A DNA stretch of 64,000 bases from positions 62,001 to 126,000 of the forward strand of contig NZ_NTMG01000068.1 of NCBI RefSeq assembly GCF_002487355.1, in the 5' to 3' direction. Source of the DNA: Candidatus Methanoperedens sp. BLZ2 (GTDB lineage Archaea; Halobacteriota; Methanosarcinia; Methanosarcinales; Methanoperedenaceae). Below, piece by piece: positions 7,834-16,729 of this stretch. The notes under the pieces were generated by a model. It searched no databases. It had not been told where the DNA came from and was given only the letters and a program-made list of their open reading frames with translations. Made by a program: the position numbers and the translations under genes. Each line of letters opens with the position of its first letter. The stretch's first letter is position 1.

Positions 7834-8565
7834 TCATATTTTCTGTTTTCTTCCGTATGGGCACACATACAAACACAACCCGCAGACTGCTATCTCATTT
7901 TTTTCTTCCATGGAATCAAAATACTGGTCACATTTTCTTGCATCAAATCTTTCTTCTCGTGGTTCGTTCGATCTGAATGGTCTCCCTGTGATCGCATGTA
8001 TCGGGCAAATGTCAATGCACTCTTTGCAATCTCCACATTGTTCCTGCTGCATCTTTCCGGTAGATTCAAGTGGTGCATCAGTCAGTATAGTTGCCCAACG
8101 GACTCTTGGTCCGCATTCTGGCGTGATAAATAAACAGCTCTTTCCGATCCATCCCAGTCCGGCCAGATCAGCACCCAGCTTATGTGAGAAAGATGCACAA
8201 ACACGTTCATCATCTACACGCTTTGAGGAAGGAATCGGTAAGGCCCTGAACCCGGATTTTTGGAGATAACCGCTAATAACCGAAGCTGCAAGATCCAGCC
8301 GTAAATTAACTATATCATAAGCGTTATGACGGTAGCTCACTCTTACCGCTTTTTCATTTCGCTGTGGCAAAAGATCAACAATTGGATTAAGCAGGGATAT
8401 CCCAATAGAGATTGAGAAAGGAAAGCCAGCTATGAAACTGCCTCCCTGTTCAAGTATAGCCGTATGGGCTTGTGAAAGATCTGCAACACCAAAATGGTCA
8501 GCTCCATTAATAGATGCTAAATTGTGTAGTTGTTGATTCAAATTCCTGTTATTCTTAATTAACAT
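7834..8565 (-). CDS. QueG-like (epoxyqueuosine reductase-related) double [4Fe-4S] protein
   Basis: The protein has the layout of QueG-related iron-sulfur proteins: an N-terminal alpha/beta part with RVSYRHNAYD, a conserved AGLGWIGKSCLFITPECGPR segment near residue 133, and two cluster motifs, CGDCKECIDICP near 173 and CGLCLYVCPYG near 228. QueG reduces epoxyqueuosine in tRNA using cobalamin. This protein has only 243 residues, shorter than bacterial QueG, as are many archaeal paralogues whose substrate is unknown. It is of interest because queA and a bacterial-type tgt lie at 23-25 kb, but it is not linked to them and may have another role. The ATG at 8565 is the first in frame. Confidence 0.7.
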   Translation of the reverse strand: MLIKNNRNLNQQLHNLASINGADHFGVADLSQAHTAILEQGGSFIAGFPFSISIGISLLNPIVDLLPQRNEKAVRVSYRHNAYDIVNLRLDLAASVISGYLQKSGFRALPIPSSKRVDDERVCASFSHKLGADLAGLGWIGKSCLFITPECGPRVRWATILTDAPLESTGKMQQEQCGDCKECIDICPIHAITGRPFRSNEPREERFDARKCDQYFDSMEEKNEIAVCGLCLYVCPYGRKQKI

Positions 8566-8803
8566 GATCTTCCTACTCTATTTAAAATAGTAAATGTTCG
8601 TATGCACTTAAATGTTGCTGACCACTACAGACATCATCATGAAAAAAAGAGCGTGCGAAGCGCTCACCGCCCAAATTATAAAGGATATAAACAACTACCT
8701 CTAATAATTCGTCGTGAACGCGAAAAATATAAACCAAATATGCACTTTGATTGTGTTGATCCTGTTATCCAAAATTGTAAAACAAAAGAGGGATAAAAAC
8801 TAA

Positions 8804-9616
8804 TTGAAAACAAACATGATTGTTGAACCAATAATAGAAAATGATATTCACTATCTTCGAGAATTACAACCTGATGGCTGGCCAGATATAATACCAATAT
8901 TCGAACATTATCTAAATATTCCCTTTTGCAGACCAATTAAAGTTGTTATTGAAAATAAAATTGTTGGTATAGGAACTGCGATCTTATTGAATAATTCAGC
9001 CTGGTTAGCTCATATTATAGTAAATACGGAATTTAGAAGAAAAGGAATAGGAAGCTTGATAGTTCACCATTTATTGGGAAATTTTAAAAAAATTGGTTTT
9101 GAAACAATTTCATTGATTGCAACTGATATGGGATATCCGATTTATAAAAAAGCAGGTTTTAAAGAACAAACAGAATATGTTTTCTTTGAAAGAAAAGAAC
9201 CGTTAAAAGATTATTATAGATCAAAAAATGTTGTTCAATATACAAACACAAATATTGAGAATATATTTTTTTTAGATAAAATTGTAACAGGCGAAGATAG
9301 AAGAGTATTGTTAAATGATAAATTAGAGAATTCTTATGTTTATCAAGAAAATGGAAAGCTAACTGGTTATTATATACCAGGATTAGGAGAAGGTTTGATT
9401 ATTGCTGATAATGTAGAGGCTGGGATTGAATTAATGAAATTAAGATATTCAATCATAAACAAAGGAGTTTTACCAATTGATAATATTGAAGGTATCAAAT
9501 TTCTCAAAGAAAATGGATTTTTAGAAATAAAAAGAGCGAAAAGAATGATTTTGGGAAAGGAATTTTCATGGCAACCTGGTAAAGTATTTAATAGAATAGG
9601 TGGAAATCTTGGGTAA
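8804..9616 (+). CDS. GNAT family N-acetyltransferase, two GNAT-like halves
   Basis: Residues 1-135 are a GNAT domain with the acetyl-CoA pyrophosphate-binding motif VNTEFRRKGIGSLIVHHLL and a following YKKAGFKEQ segment. Residues 140-270 look like a second, degenerate GNAT half (acetyltransferase domain 18 arrangement), ending with a GIKFLKENGFLEIKRAKRM segment. The substrate cannot be predicted. The TTG at 8804 lies 11 bases behind a GAGGG ribosome site; an ATG at 8816 in the same frame is an alternative. The gene is strongly AT-rich with many AAA/ATT codons, unlike its neighbours, which suggests recent transfer. It stands alone, with 238 empty bases upstream. Confidence 0.75.
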   Translation: MKTNMIVEPIIENDIHYLRELQPDGWPDIIPIFEHYLNIPFCRPIKVVIENKIVGIGTAILLNNSAWLAHIIVNTEFRRKGIGSLIVHHLLGNFKKIGFETISLIATDMGYPIYKKAGFKEQTEYVFFERKEPLKDYYRSKNVVQYTNTNIENIFFLDKIVTGEDRRVLLNDKLENSYVYQENGKLTGYYIPGLGEGLIIADNVEAGIELMKLRYSIINKGVLPIDNIEGIKFLKENGFLEIKRAKRMILGKEFSWQPGKVFNRIGGNLG

Positions 9617-9703
9617 CCTGTATCTGCGAACCGTTATCTACCATTACTCATATTTTTCAATAAAAATGTAGCATAGCTACAGCTGAACTAAGCATATGGA
9701 AGT

Positions 9704-11464
9704 TCAAACTCTCCATTTAATTGGATAAAATATTAAACCAGTTTTAGAATTCTCAACCTGAATGCTGATATCCCCCATCAAATGGGTAGCATTTCCAGGA
9801 GACAGATCAATCGGATCTTTATTCCTGAGTTCAATTGTACCGTTTTCAACAGAAATTACTTCCATGGCGCCGAAGGTAACGCCTTTCCCGATCTCGACAA
9901 TATCCTGGGACCTGAGCCATGCATATTTGAAATCTACTGCATCCGATTCAGGTAACGAGCGCATGTTGGAAATGTAAGTAACAAAGATTGGAATGCTGTA
10001 ATTTGCATCCCCTGGATAGGTATAAGTATATATCTGTGGGAAAATTACATTTTCAATTATATTATTATCCTTAAAAAGTGAAAACCATCCCTGCCTTCCA
10101 GTAGCCTTTGCAGCTATTGAATTGATATAAATCTTATACCCCTCTCCAAATTTCCATGTCTCCCCTGTGACCATAGTTTTCAGTTCAGTAGCGTTTTGTT
10201 CTAAAATTATCCTCGCAAGCCTGTCTCCAGGCAAACACACATATTTTTCACCCAGCCAGCCGATTGCAGAATAATAACCATCTATGCCGGACGGAGTTAT
10301 GTTGGCATGTGCATAGACATTGTACTTCAAAAGTACCGGGCTTGTTGTATATATCAGGTTATGTTTCTCTATAACCCTGTGGGTGGTATTCAATACGTTT
10401 TGATCTATTACCAGTGTTTCAGTTGAGGTATTTGTCCCAGGCTCATGCCAGAAGCCTGTAAAATTCTCCCCACTCCATCGTTTCGTAAGGTTCCCGGCAC
10501 TTTCGTCAAAAGCCTTTCCTGCGAAATATTTCACAAGAGGCTTTCGTGGAGTTATGGCCATTTTAAATATTTTCTTTTCTTCAAGGTCGATTGTATAGCG
10601 GACTATTTCTCCAGGTCTATCTGGTTCTCCAATGTCCACAGTGACAACAGGCAAAAAGCCATAAAAATTCTGAAGATCGTAGGTCTCTGATGAAATTTCG
10701 GTGATATTATACTTCCTGCCCTTTAGATATGAATCATTGATTGCTATTGCTTTCGCATCCTCTTTTTCAGTATAATTTAAGGGAGGGGACTCGTATCTTT
10801 CATAACCTATGTTCCACGTTCCCATATGCAGCAGCTTCTCTTCATCTTCGCTTCTCCCCTGCAAATCCATCTTTGTGCCTTTACCGATCTTAAAGGACAA
10901 TATACCGTTCCCGACCTGTAAATCTTTATATTTTGCAGCCACAAGTATGTAATAACTTCCATCAGCAGCTTTAGGACTTATATTGATCGTCAGATTGGAA
11001 TACAGTAGCTTCTCGGGTACATCCCATCCTTTGATGGTTTGCTTGAAGACCAACATCTCCTTATCGGGGATTAACTCAACAACGCCGGAATTGGATTCAA
11101 AATGACCATCCGTGTGCAGCAGCAGTGTTTTATAGTCAAGGGAGATCCCAGTTCCTTTGGTGATATTGTTACCGCTTATGAAAAGTTTGAGATTAGTCGA
11201 CGTTCCCCTATAAACAGGCGAGCTAATCGACTCAACGCCAATTATTACAATATTGGGGATTGTAACATTACCTTCAATTCTTTCGAGGGAGTCATAGTCT
11301 GTCAGATTGACTTTTAATATCCCGGGCTGTTGTGATACGCATCCTGATAGTATCGTAAATCCAATGGTTGAGACAAGTAGCATCGACTGAAAAATTCTGG
11401 ATGGTTCACTCTCACACTTCATCCATTTCATACCTTTCACTTTTTCGAATGTCAATTTGGCCAA
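9704..11464 (-). CDS. S-layer-domain lipoprotein of Methanosarcina type
   Basis: The N-terminus has a hydrophobic stretch followed by LSGC (Cys42), a lipobox, so the mature protein should be lipid-anchored on the outside of the membrane. The C-terminal 230 residues match the S-layer duplication-domain family of Methanosarcina surface proteins: EKYVCLPGDRLARIILEQN, then WKFGEGYKIYINSI, then a YPGDANYSIPIFVTYISN stretch. Only one copy is seen, where true S-layer tiles have two. The middle holds extracellular beta-type sequence with many N-glycosylation-like NxT/S sites. TTG at 11464 is chosen because ACAGGAG lies just upstream. It closes a minus-strand surface cluster (14061 to 9704). It may be a minor S-layer-associated protein, not the main lattice protein. 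Confidence 0.82.
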   Translation of the reverse strand: MAKLTFEKVKGMKWMKCESEPSRIFQSMLLVSTIGFTILSGCVSQQPGILKVNLTDYDSLERIEGNVTIPNIVIIGVESISSPVYRGTSTNLKLFISGNNITKGTGISLDYKTLLLHTDGHFESNSGVVELIPDKEMLVFKQTIKGWDVPEKLLYSNLTINISPKAADGSYYILVAAKYKDLQVGNGILSFKIGKGTKMDLQGRSEDEEKLLHMGTWNIGYERYESPPLNYTEKEDAKAIAINDSYLKGRKYNITEISSETYDLQNFYGFLPVVTVDIGEPDRPGEIVRYTIDLEEKKIFKMAITPRKPLVKYFAGKAFDESAGNLTKRWSGENFTGFWHEPGTNTSTETLVIDQNVLNTTHRVIEKHNLIYTTSPVLLKYNVYAHANITPSGIDGYYSAIGWLGEKYVCLPGDRLARIILEQNATELKTMVTGETWKFGEGYKIYINSIAAKATGRQGWFSLFKDNNIIENVIFPQIYTYTYPGDANYSIPIFVTYISNMRSLPESDAVDFKYAWLRSQDIVEIGKGVTFGAMEVISVENGTIELRNKDPIDLSPGNATHLMGDISIQVENSKTGLIFYPIKWRV

Positions 11465-11626
11465 GTTTTCTCCTGTGATTTTGTAGTACTTTCAGGGTAG
11501 TTCTACAAATAATTTCAATGACAATCATCTACACATCTAACTCATACAAGATTTTCTTAAACTTCGAATGGATCCGTCGTTATAGCTATCCATGTAAACA
11601 TTCAAATTTTTCTCTTTTATTACCGC

Positions 11627-12601
11627 TCACTTCTGAACCTTTCTTCCATACGGATACGGCAGTTTATAAGTCGCAAGGGATGAAGGTATCTTCATTTCAG
11701 AACTCACAAACTGGTCTACCCACGTTGCGGTTACAACCACTTTGTATCTATCTCCCATCTTGCCTTTTACCACAACAGGAGACCTTGCATATTTCTCTGT
11801 GGAAGATTCATCCTTAGCAAGCTCAATAACTACGATGGGTGAATATGTATCGGTCTGGGTATCTATTTTTGCCCCCGTCACCGGGTCGTAGGTGAAAATA
11901 CGGTTCTGCCAGATCACAAGGGGTTGAGAGGAATATGGTATGTCTTCCTCACTGTGTAAAGAATATCCTCTTGTAACCGTCTTAACTGTTTTATTTGTTT
12001 CTTCATCAATTACCGAGATATTGACTGCTACACCCGGAGCATAGCCTTTTCCTCTTAGTCGCAAATAACCATAAACAGAGTGTATTTCATTGGTTCCATT
12101 TGTGCTCTTATATTTCTCAAGAAAAATCTCAATTGTCGGCTTGAGAACATTGAGTTCGATTATTCTTGAATCTGCGAATTTTCCCTGCTGGTATACCTCC
12201 ACCTCGACTTTTTGTGCGCCTGGTACCTGGTATCCTATGCTAACAAGTATGATATTACTGCCCGGTTTTAATAGAACTTCTTTTTGGGGTCTATCGACTG
12301 CATTGAGAGACTTATAATTGGACATATTACTCAAATTTCCATATGCCAGAATTGTGAATCCTTTTAAACTTTCCCCTTTTTCATCTACAAATGCATTTTT
12401 CACGTTTATTGTTACATTTACATCCTCCGAAGCATTATTTTGCAGATTGATTCTAAGCTCATCCAACTGTCCTATCGCGATTTCTTTGGGCGCATCTATG
12501 TTTACAATGCTGATTTCTGAAGGTGTAAAATACCAGAATAGCACCATCCCGGATAGCAATACTGCTGCTATTATCGCTCCAGTTATCATTTTATTTCTCA
12601 T
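11627..12601 (-). CDS. Single-pass membrane protein with large extracellular domain
   Basis: Starting at the ATG at 12601 (MRNKMITGAIIAAVLLSGMV), one N-terminal transmembrane or signal-anchor helix is followed by about 290 residues that are probably extracellular, rich in beta structure, Asn and Thr, with repeated NVT/NIS glycosylation-type sites. The pattern of two successive beta-sandwich-like parts resembles CARDB-type adhesion domains, but I cannot assign a family. The longer frame beginning at 12634 is unlikely because this ATG overlaps the end of the upstream winged-helix gene, as in translational coupling. Located between that regulator and the S-layer lipoprotein, so a cell-envelope role is inferred. 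Confidence 0.65.
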   Translation of the reverse strand: MRNKMITGAIIAAVLLSGMVLFWYFTPSEISIVNIDAPKEIAIGQLDELRINLQNNASEDVNVTINVKNAFVDEKGESLKGFTILAYGNLSNMSNYKSLNAVDRPQKEVLLKPGSNIILVSIGYQVPGAQKVEVEVYQQGKFADSRIIELNVLKPTIEIFLEKYKSTNGTNEIHSVYGYLRLRGKGYAPGVAVNISVIDEETNKTVKTVTRGYSLHSEEDIPYSSQPLVIWQNRIFTYDPVTGAKIDTQTDTYSPIVVIELAKDESSTEKYARSPVVVKGKMGDRYKVVVTATWVDQFVSSEMKIPSSLATYKLPYPYGRKVQK

Positions 12602-13181
12602 TTTTCTCACCTCGCAGCTTATCAGCCAGGGCAATCTTATTGGTCAGACCATACTGCTTCTTAACCACCACTCCTCTTTTTTCAAGATCGGTCAGCATCC
12701 TTGAAACCTTTGCTTTTGAGAAATCCAGTGAAAGCACAAGTTCGTTCTGGAGCATTTCACCACCGTTGTCTGCTATTTCTTTAACCAGCTTCTTCTCATC
12801 ACCCTCAAGTGCGGTTAAGACAGCATCGATCAATAACGATTCATCGTTGACATGCTCTGCAATAGCAGCAATATCCGTATGGGGAGCCGGGATTTCCACT
12901 GGTTTTTCTATTATTATCATGTCCTTAACCTCGCTTTTTCCTGCTGCAAGCAGGTTTGTGAAGATATACGAGAGCATCATGCCGCCGACTGTGGAGCCGA
13001 TAACAAGAACATACGCGTCGTTCCTGGTATAAGTGTAAGGAAGTTCAAGGATTTTGAAAGACCCATCATTTATCTGGATAATTGATGGTTTTGTAGCAAG
13101 CAGCATACTTGTGACGATAACACCTGCTACCATCAGCACAGCGCCTGCCAGCACCATTGTCCCTGTTTTTCTTGAAATCAT
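12591..13181 (-). CDS. Membrane-anchored winged-helix regulator
   Basis: Two transmembrane helices occupy residues 7-30 and 55-78. After a linker, the C-terminal 85 residues form a winged helix of MarR/DUF7343 kind: DEKKLVKEIADNGGEMLQNE, then LDFSKAKVSRMLTDLEKRGV, then VVKKQYGLTNKIAL. Archaeal proteins with this arrangement are thought to be membrane-bound transcription regulators sensing envelope state. The gene overlaps the following membrane-protein gene by 11 bases, so the two are probably cotranslated. It may regulate its own surface cluster, which is inference. Confidence 0.75.
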   Translation of the reverse strand: MISRKTGTMVLAGAVLMVAGVIVTSMLLATKPSIIQINDGSFKILELPYTYTRNDAYVLVIGSTVGGMMLSYIFTNLLAAGKSEVKDMIIIEKPVEIPAPHTDIAAIAEHVNDESLLIDAVLTALEGDEKKLVKEIADNGGEMLQNELVLSLDFSKAKVSRMLTDLEKRGVVVKKQYGLTNKIALADKLRGEKNEK

Positions 13182-13206
13182 CGAACTTGCTCCTTAGCCT
13201 GAGCTA

Positions 13207-13425
13207 TCAATTGTACCTCCTTTTAAATAAATAGATTGTATATAGAATCCCTGTTGCAAGCGTTGCGCCAAAATCCGGCGCTCTGGGAGTTGTTTTTATT
13301 GATTCGGTTATCTGTGATGTTGCTGTGATGGTTCTTCCAGACGATAGTTGTTCATTCAATGAATTCTGAATAATCAGAAGCCTGCTCCCATCAAAGAGCC
13401 ACTTATGATCATATCCAGAAAAAAT
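13207..13425 (-). pseudogene. C-terminal relic of a surface protein with a PDFGA-type sorting signal
   Basis: The minus strand is open from 13425 to the TGA at 13207 (about 72 codons) with no start codon. The end reads TTPRAPDFGATLATGILYTI followed by a short hydrophobic run and KRRY. A Pro-x-Phe-Gly-Ala motif, one hydrophobic helix and terminal basic residues make the tripartite layout of PGF-CTERM-like signals processed by archaeosortase in euryarchaea. The rest of the protein is absent; the frame just upstream reads DPAIEFFLDM in another register. It lies between two surface-protein genes, so a deletion within the cluster is likely. Confidence 0.5.
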
Positions 13426-13437
13426 TCAATGGCAGGA

Positions 13438-14061
13438 TCATTTGATAGACCTTGCCATCTTTATCATCTCTTCTCTATTGAGGGAACTGCTTGTCTGGTT
13501 CTGACCTTCGTTCTTCCAGCTCATAACGCTCAAGCTGAGGTTTCCGATCTTCCAGCCAATTATTTTTATGCCGTTCTCTTCCGAATAACGACCTTCAATT
13601 CCATTTATATCTACGATTTCTCTGGTGTCTTGCCGAGTGAATTGTTCTGTTTTCGGTTCGGTTTTTATCACTAGTGTCTCTTTAATAGTTAACTGTTCAT
13701 CTTCATTTTTGTAGGAAAACGACGCCATATCGATATCGGTTGTGGCTCCTTTGAACTTTTTTCCCTCTATACTTTCGAACTTATAGCCGGAAGGAATGTA
13801 CGATGGTTCGATAATCCTGAATGAGACATTCGACTGAGCATACTGGATTGCCCCTTTTATATCAATCTTAGGATCAGAATCAGAAATCCCTGTATCTGCC
13901 AGTGTCATCTGGACTTCTTCCTTCTTTACCGGCTCATTAACTTCAGTATTAGCAAATGAATTGGACTTTGTTCCTGGATTGCCAAAGCCCAGTGCAACTG
14001 CTGCAATAAGTATCCCAAGTACAGTTACAATAGATATTCCAATCAATATTGATTTCTTCAT
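13438..14061 (-). CDS. Signal-anchored extracellular protein, DUF4367-like
   Basis: From the ATG at 14061, preceded by GGTGATAAT, the protein begins with Lys-Lys and one hydrophobic helix (residues 4-27), then a Ser/Asn-rich linker. Residues 75-205 resemble DUF4367-type extracytoplasmic domains: FRIIEPSYIPSGYKFESIEG, then a short charged beta meander, then ENGIKIIGWKIGNLSLSVMS. The 34 codons upstream of this ATG lack a signal character, so the longer frame is rejected. Exposed on the outer face of the membrane by prediction. First gene of the minus-strand surface cluster. Confidence 0.65.
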   Translation of the reverse strand: MKKSILIGISIVTVLGILIAAVALGFGNPGTKSNSFANTEVNEPVKKEEVQMTLADTGISDSDPKIDIKGAIQYAQSNVSFRIIEPSYIPSGYKFESIEGKKFKGATTDIDMASFSYKNEDEQLTIKETLVIKTEPKTEQFTRQDTREIVDINGIEGRYSEENGIKIIGWKIGNLSLSVMSWKNEGQNQTSSSLNREEMIKMARSIK

Positions 14062-14278
14062 ATTATCACCTCTATATTTAGAGCGCATATTTTGCGCCCA
14101 AGTCTTACTACAGATGAAACAACTAATACTTTTTATGCAAGACCACATGCTAAACGGTTGCATAAAAGTGAAACCAGTGTTCTTCGAATATCGATATTGC
14201 TGTTCACTTCAAATATTCTCTGTGACAAGCATTTACATATGGTTTAAACTGCTATTTCACAATATTACCACTTTTATT

Positions 14279-16087
14279 TCACTTATCAATCTTCGTCGAA
14301 TGCCTCAACTCCACAGCCATGCCCTTCCCGCATCCTTTCATCTCCCATCCGCTCATGTTCGCCCTTCCGACCCCTAAAAATCTCTCGCCAATAACTATCA
14401 CTTCGTCATTGGGGCGTATCTGCGGATCAGCATCCATTATTCCAGGCGCAAGGATGCTGCTGTGCGGAATGAAATCGCCTATCGTTACTCTGTAATACGG
14501 ATGATCGCGAAGACGTATCCCGCCGTCAACAGTAAGTGCAAGAGCTCCATATTGGGGGATCAATGTTGCAAGCTGCTTTCCTGCAAATAACTGAAATTTG
14601 GGGAACGGTGCCCTGATAATTGCATCGTCGGGAACAAGCAGGTCGCTTGCTCCTTTTCCGAACTGGTAATCCGCAGTTGCCCGCATCATGTCAAGTTTTC
14701 CCTGCTCTGCTGTTCTTTTTCTGGTATTTTTAAGTTCAAGTCCTGAAACAGCAAGCTCAAGGCTCTTAAGAGATTCATGTGACGTTACACCAGTATCAGC
14801 CGTATAAATAAATTCAAGCCCAAGCTCGTCTGCTACGGATTCGCAAATCTCCCTGTATGCGCCATGCACATGTGCTATAATATTCCTGTACTTATTTTTT
14901 TGAAGATATTGCCGCAGGCATCCTCCCACCCATGCTCTCTCTTCAAGGTCCCAGTGACCCGTTACCGGAGTATCGTAATGCGCTGCCGGATACATCAATT
15001 CAAGTTCGCGCGGGACAACTCCCATCGGGGAAGTGATTATTACCTCATGGACAAATTTGCGGTTTTTACCAAGAGCATTTATGAATTTCTGGTGCGAGAG
15101 GGAGACCGAATACGGCTTTTTGGCTGAGCATGGAAGAAGCACAAGCGTATCAAGATCAGGCGCAGTATAGCGTTCCAATACACGCTGCGCAAATCTTCTT
15201 ATCTCGACCCTGTTCAGTGATTCCGGGGTATTTGCATACAGTGTATTTGATCTCAGGATCGTAGTTCTTTTTTCAAGAAAATCATATTGCATATCCATCA
15301 AACGCAGCATTGCTGTCAGCCATGGGCGCGCCCTGCACTGTCGTTCCACATACTCGCGAAGACTTCCTGACCGGATGTGTTCGCGGACGGATCGAAGTTC
15401 TTCGCCAAGCTTCAGGGAATTATGCTGTGCCATCAGTTGGGCGCGCTCTTTTTTGGGTAATTTGAGCATTTCCTGCGGTGTTTTTGAAGAACACACTGTG
15501 CATGCGCATGGGAATTCGTGCAGCCTGTCGAGGTGGAATTCTCCTGAATTTGTAAGATAAATATCCTGGTATCCTTTGATAATAGGAAAGGTCTCATCGA
15601 CCAGATCCACTCCAAGATAAAGGAGCAGTGCCAGGTTTTCAGGTGCAGCAAGGGCCGGAGCATAAAGAAGAGAGTCCGCACGGGTGTTTTCCTTTAGCCG
15701 GATGATTGAATCCACGAGCTCCCGTGCCCTGTTCTCAAGCTGCTTTGCTGTTCCGAGGACATAAAGTTCAGATTCCGGATATTCATTGGTGAATGGATGT
15801 ACAACAAGGCCAGTATGAGCCCGATTTGAATTATCAAGTGGCACTTTTAGCTCTATTATAATCTCTTCTCTTGTTTGCAGGGGAAGTGATTTATGAGGAA
15901 GAATGATTATTTTGTTATCATTTTGTTCGACAGGTACAGCCCTTTTCCAGACAGAACCGGAATCGATTATCGGGCAATCCTTTTCATGAAGATTTATAAT
16001 AGCAGGGGTTGACAATTCCTTTTCAAGAACGAGTTTACCTATCCTTGCTGCTGCGTCGCGATGGGTGATTTCAAATATTTTGCTCAT
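14279..16087 (-). CDS. arcS: Archaeosine synthase alpha subunit ArcS (TgtA2)
   Basis: ArcS converts preQ0 at position 15 of archaeal tRNA to archaeosine. The 602-residue protein has the usual order: a TGT-like N-terminal part that has lost the transglycosylase catalytic signature but keeps CACTVCSSKTPQEML (residues 195-210), the DUF5591 part with LLPCSAKKPYSVSLSHQKF near residue 320, and a C-terminal PUA RNA-binding domain (about residues 520-600) with VDGGIRLRDHPYYRVTIGDF just before it. Presence of arcS shows that this organism modifies tRNA with archaeosine, which matters for the nearby bacterial-type queA-tgt pair. Monocistronic, minus strand; the canonical arcTGT is not in the window. 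Confidence 0.88.
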   Translation of the reverse strand: MSKIFEITHRDAAARIGKLVLEKELSTPAIINLHEKDCPIIDSGSVWKRAVPVEQNDNKIIILPHKSLPLQTREEIIIELKVPLDNSNRAHTGLVVHPFTNEYPESELYVLGTAKQLENRARELVDSIIRLKENTRADSLLYAPALAAPENLALLLYLGVDLVDETFPIIKGYQDIYLTNSGEFHLDRLHEFPCACTVCSSKTPQEMLKLPKKERAQLMAQHNSLKLGEELRSVREHIRSGSLREYVERQCRARPWLTAMLRLMDMQYDFLEKRTTILRSNTLYANTPESLNRVEIRRFAQRVLERYTAPDLDTLVLLPCSAKKPYSVSLSHQKFINALGKNRKFVHEVIITSPMGVVPRELELMYPAAHYDTPVTGHWDLEERAWVGGCLRQYLQKNKYRNIIAHVHGAYREICESVADELGLEFIYTADTGVTSHESLKSLELAVSGLELKNTRKRTAEQGKLDMMRATADYQFGKGASDLLVPDDAIIRAPFPKFQLFAGKQLATLIPQYGALALTVDGGIRLRDHPYYRVTIGDFIPHSSILAPGIMDADPQIRPNDEVIVIGERFLGVGRANMSGWEMKGCGKGMAVELRHSTKIDK

Positions 16088-16128
16088 AAGTTTCCATAGG
16101 TTTTTGCGATTTATATAAGTTCAATTAA

Positions 16129-16156
16129 CCGCAGATGAACGCAGATAAACGCAGAT
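16129..16156. repeat. Interspersed CGCAGAT repeat, copy 2
   Basis: The block CCGCAGATGAACGCAGATAA and the following ACGCAGAT is three CGCAGAT units in tandem and matches 103-130 with two mismatches. It lies between the arcS start and the left end of the IS200/IS605 element. Confidence 0.6.
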
Positions 16157-16211
16157 TTGTTAATATTGTGCTGTTTAGGTGAGGGTTTTATTTAACTCGT
16201 TGGGTCAAGGG

Positions 16212-16248
16212 GTAGAGAAGTCCCCTTCCGAGAGGGAGGGGATGAATC
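16212..16248 (+). repeat. Left-end hairpin region, identical to that of the second element
   Basis: 37 bases identical to 53374-53410. The core CCCCTTCC-GAGA-GGGAGGGG folds to an 8-bp stem with one T-G pair and a GAGA loop. Such subterminal hairpins are recognised by IS200 TnpA as single-stranded DNA. Confidence 0.8.
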
Positions 16249-16305
16249 GTGCCCCCTGGGTAAGTGCATCAGATACCGAAATAACCATATAGTTTCAAAT
16301 GAATA

Positions 16306-16725
16306 ATGGTAACTATGCAATACAAACTCGAACGCGGTGCTCATTCTGTATACACTTTACAGTATCATTTGGTTCAGGTTGTAAAGTATCGAAAAAAAGT
16401 CTTTGGTAATGAAAAGATCGTTGATCTGTTGAAACAGAAAATACATGACATCAGTACAACCTTTCATGTAGAGGTGCTGGATATTGGTTGCGACATAGAT
16501 CATTTCCATATGATATTCAGGTCAAAACCTACGTTGGAAATTCCAAAGTACCTGAATGCAGTAAAAACCATAACATCCAGGGAGATAAGAAGAACATTCC
16601 CAGAGATAAAAGAGAAGTTGTGCGGTGATGCCTTTTGGTCTCCGTCGTATTTCTTAGCTACAACAGGTCAGGTAACGCTGGAACAGTTGAATAAATATGT
16701 TGAGAATCAAGGGCAAGGGGAGTAA
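16306..16725 (+). CDS. tnpA: IS200-type Y1 HUH transposase TnpA
   Basis: 139 residues, the normal length for TnpA of the IS200/IS605 family. The HUH metal site is seen as DIDHFHMIF near residue 64, and the catalytic tyrosine lies in a late helix, LEQLNKYVENQ near residue 131. The N-terminal YTLQYHLVQVVKYRKKVFG pattern is typical. The enzyme cuts and joins single-stranded DNA at the element ends. It appears intact and could act on both elements in this window because they share left-end sequence. The downstream tnpB starts four bases after its stop, so the two are translated from one message. Confidence 0.93.
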   Translation: MVTMQYKLERGAHSVYTLQYHLVQVVKYRKKVFGNEKIVDLLKQKIHDISTTFHVEVLDIGCDIDHFHMIFRSKPTLEIPKYLNAVKTITSREIRRTFPEIKEKLCGDAFWSPSYFLATTGQVTLEQLNKYVENQGQGE

Positions 16726-16729
16726 TAGT

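Noticed and set aside
7834-8565. QueG-like protein as proof of a complete queuosine pathway
   Set aside because: It is short, unlinked to queA-tgt, and archaeal paralogues of this type are common in genomes without queuosine; only noted as possible.
8602-8796. 64-codon frame upstream of the GNAT gene
   Set aside because: Composition is His/Lys/Arg-rich without pattern, no ribosome site, and it covers likely promoter DNA of the GNAT gene.
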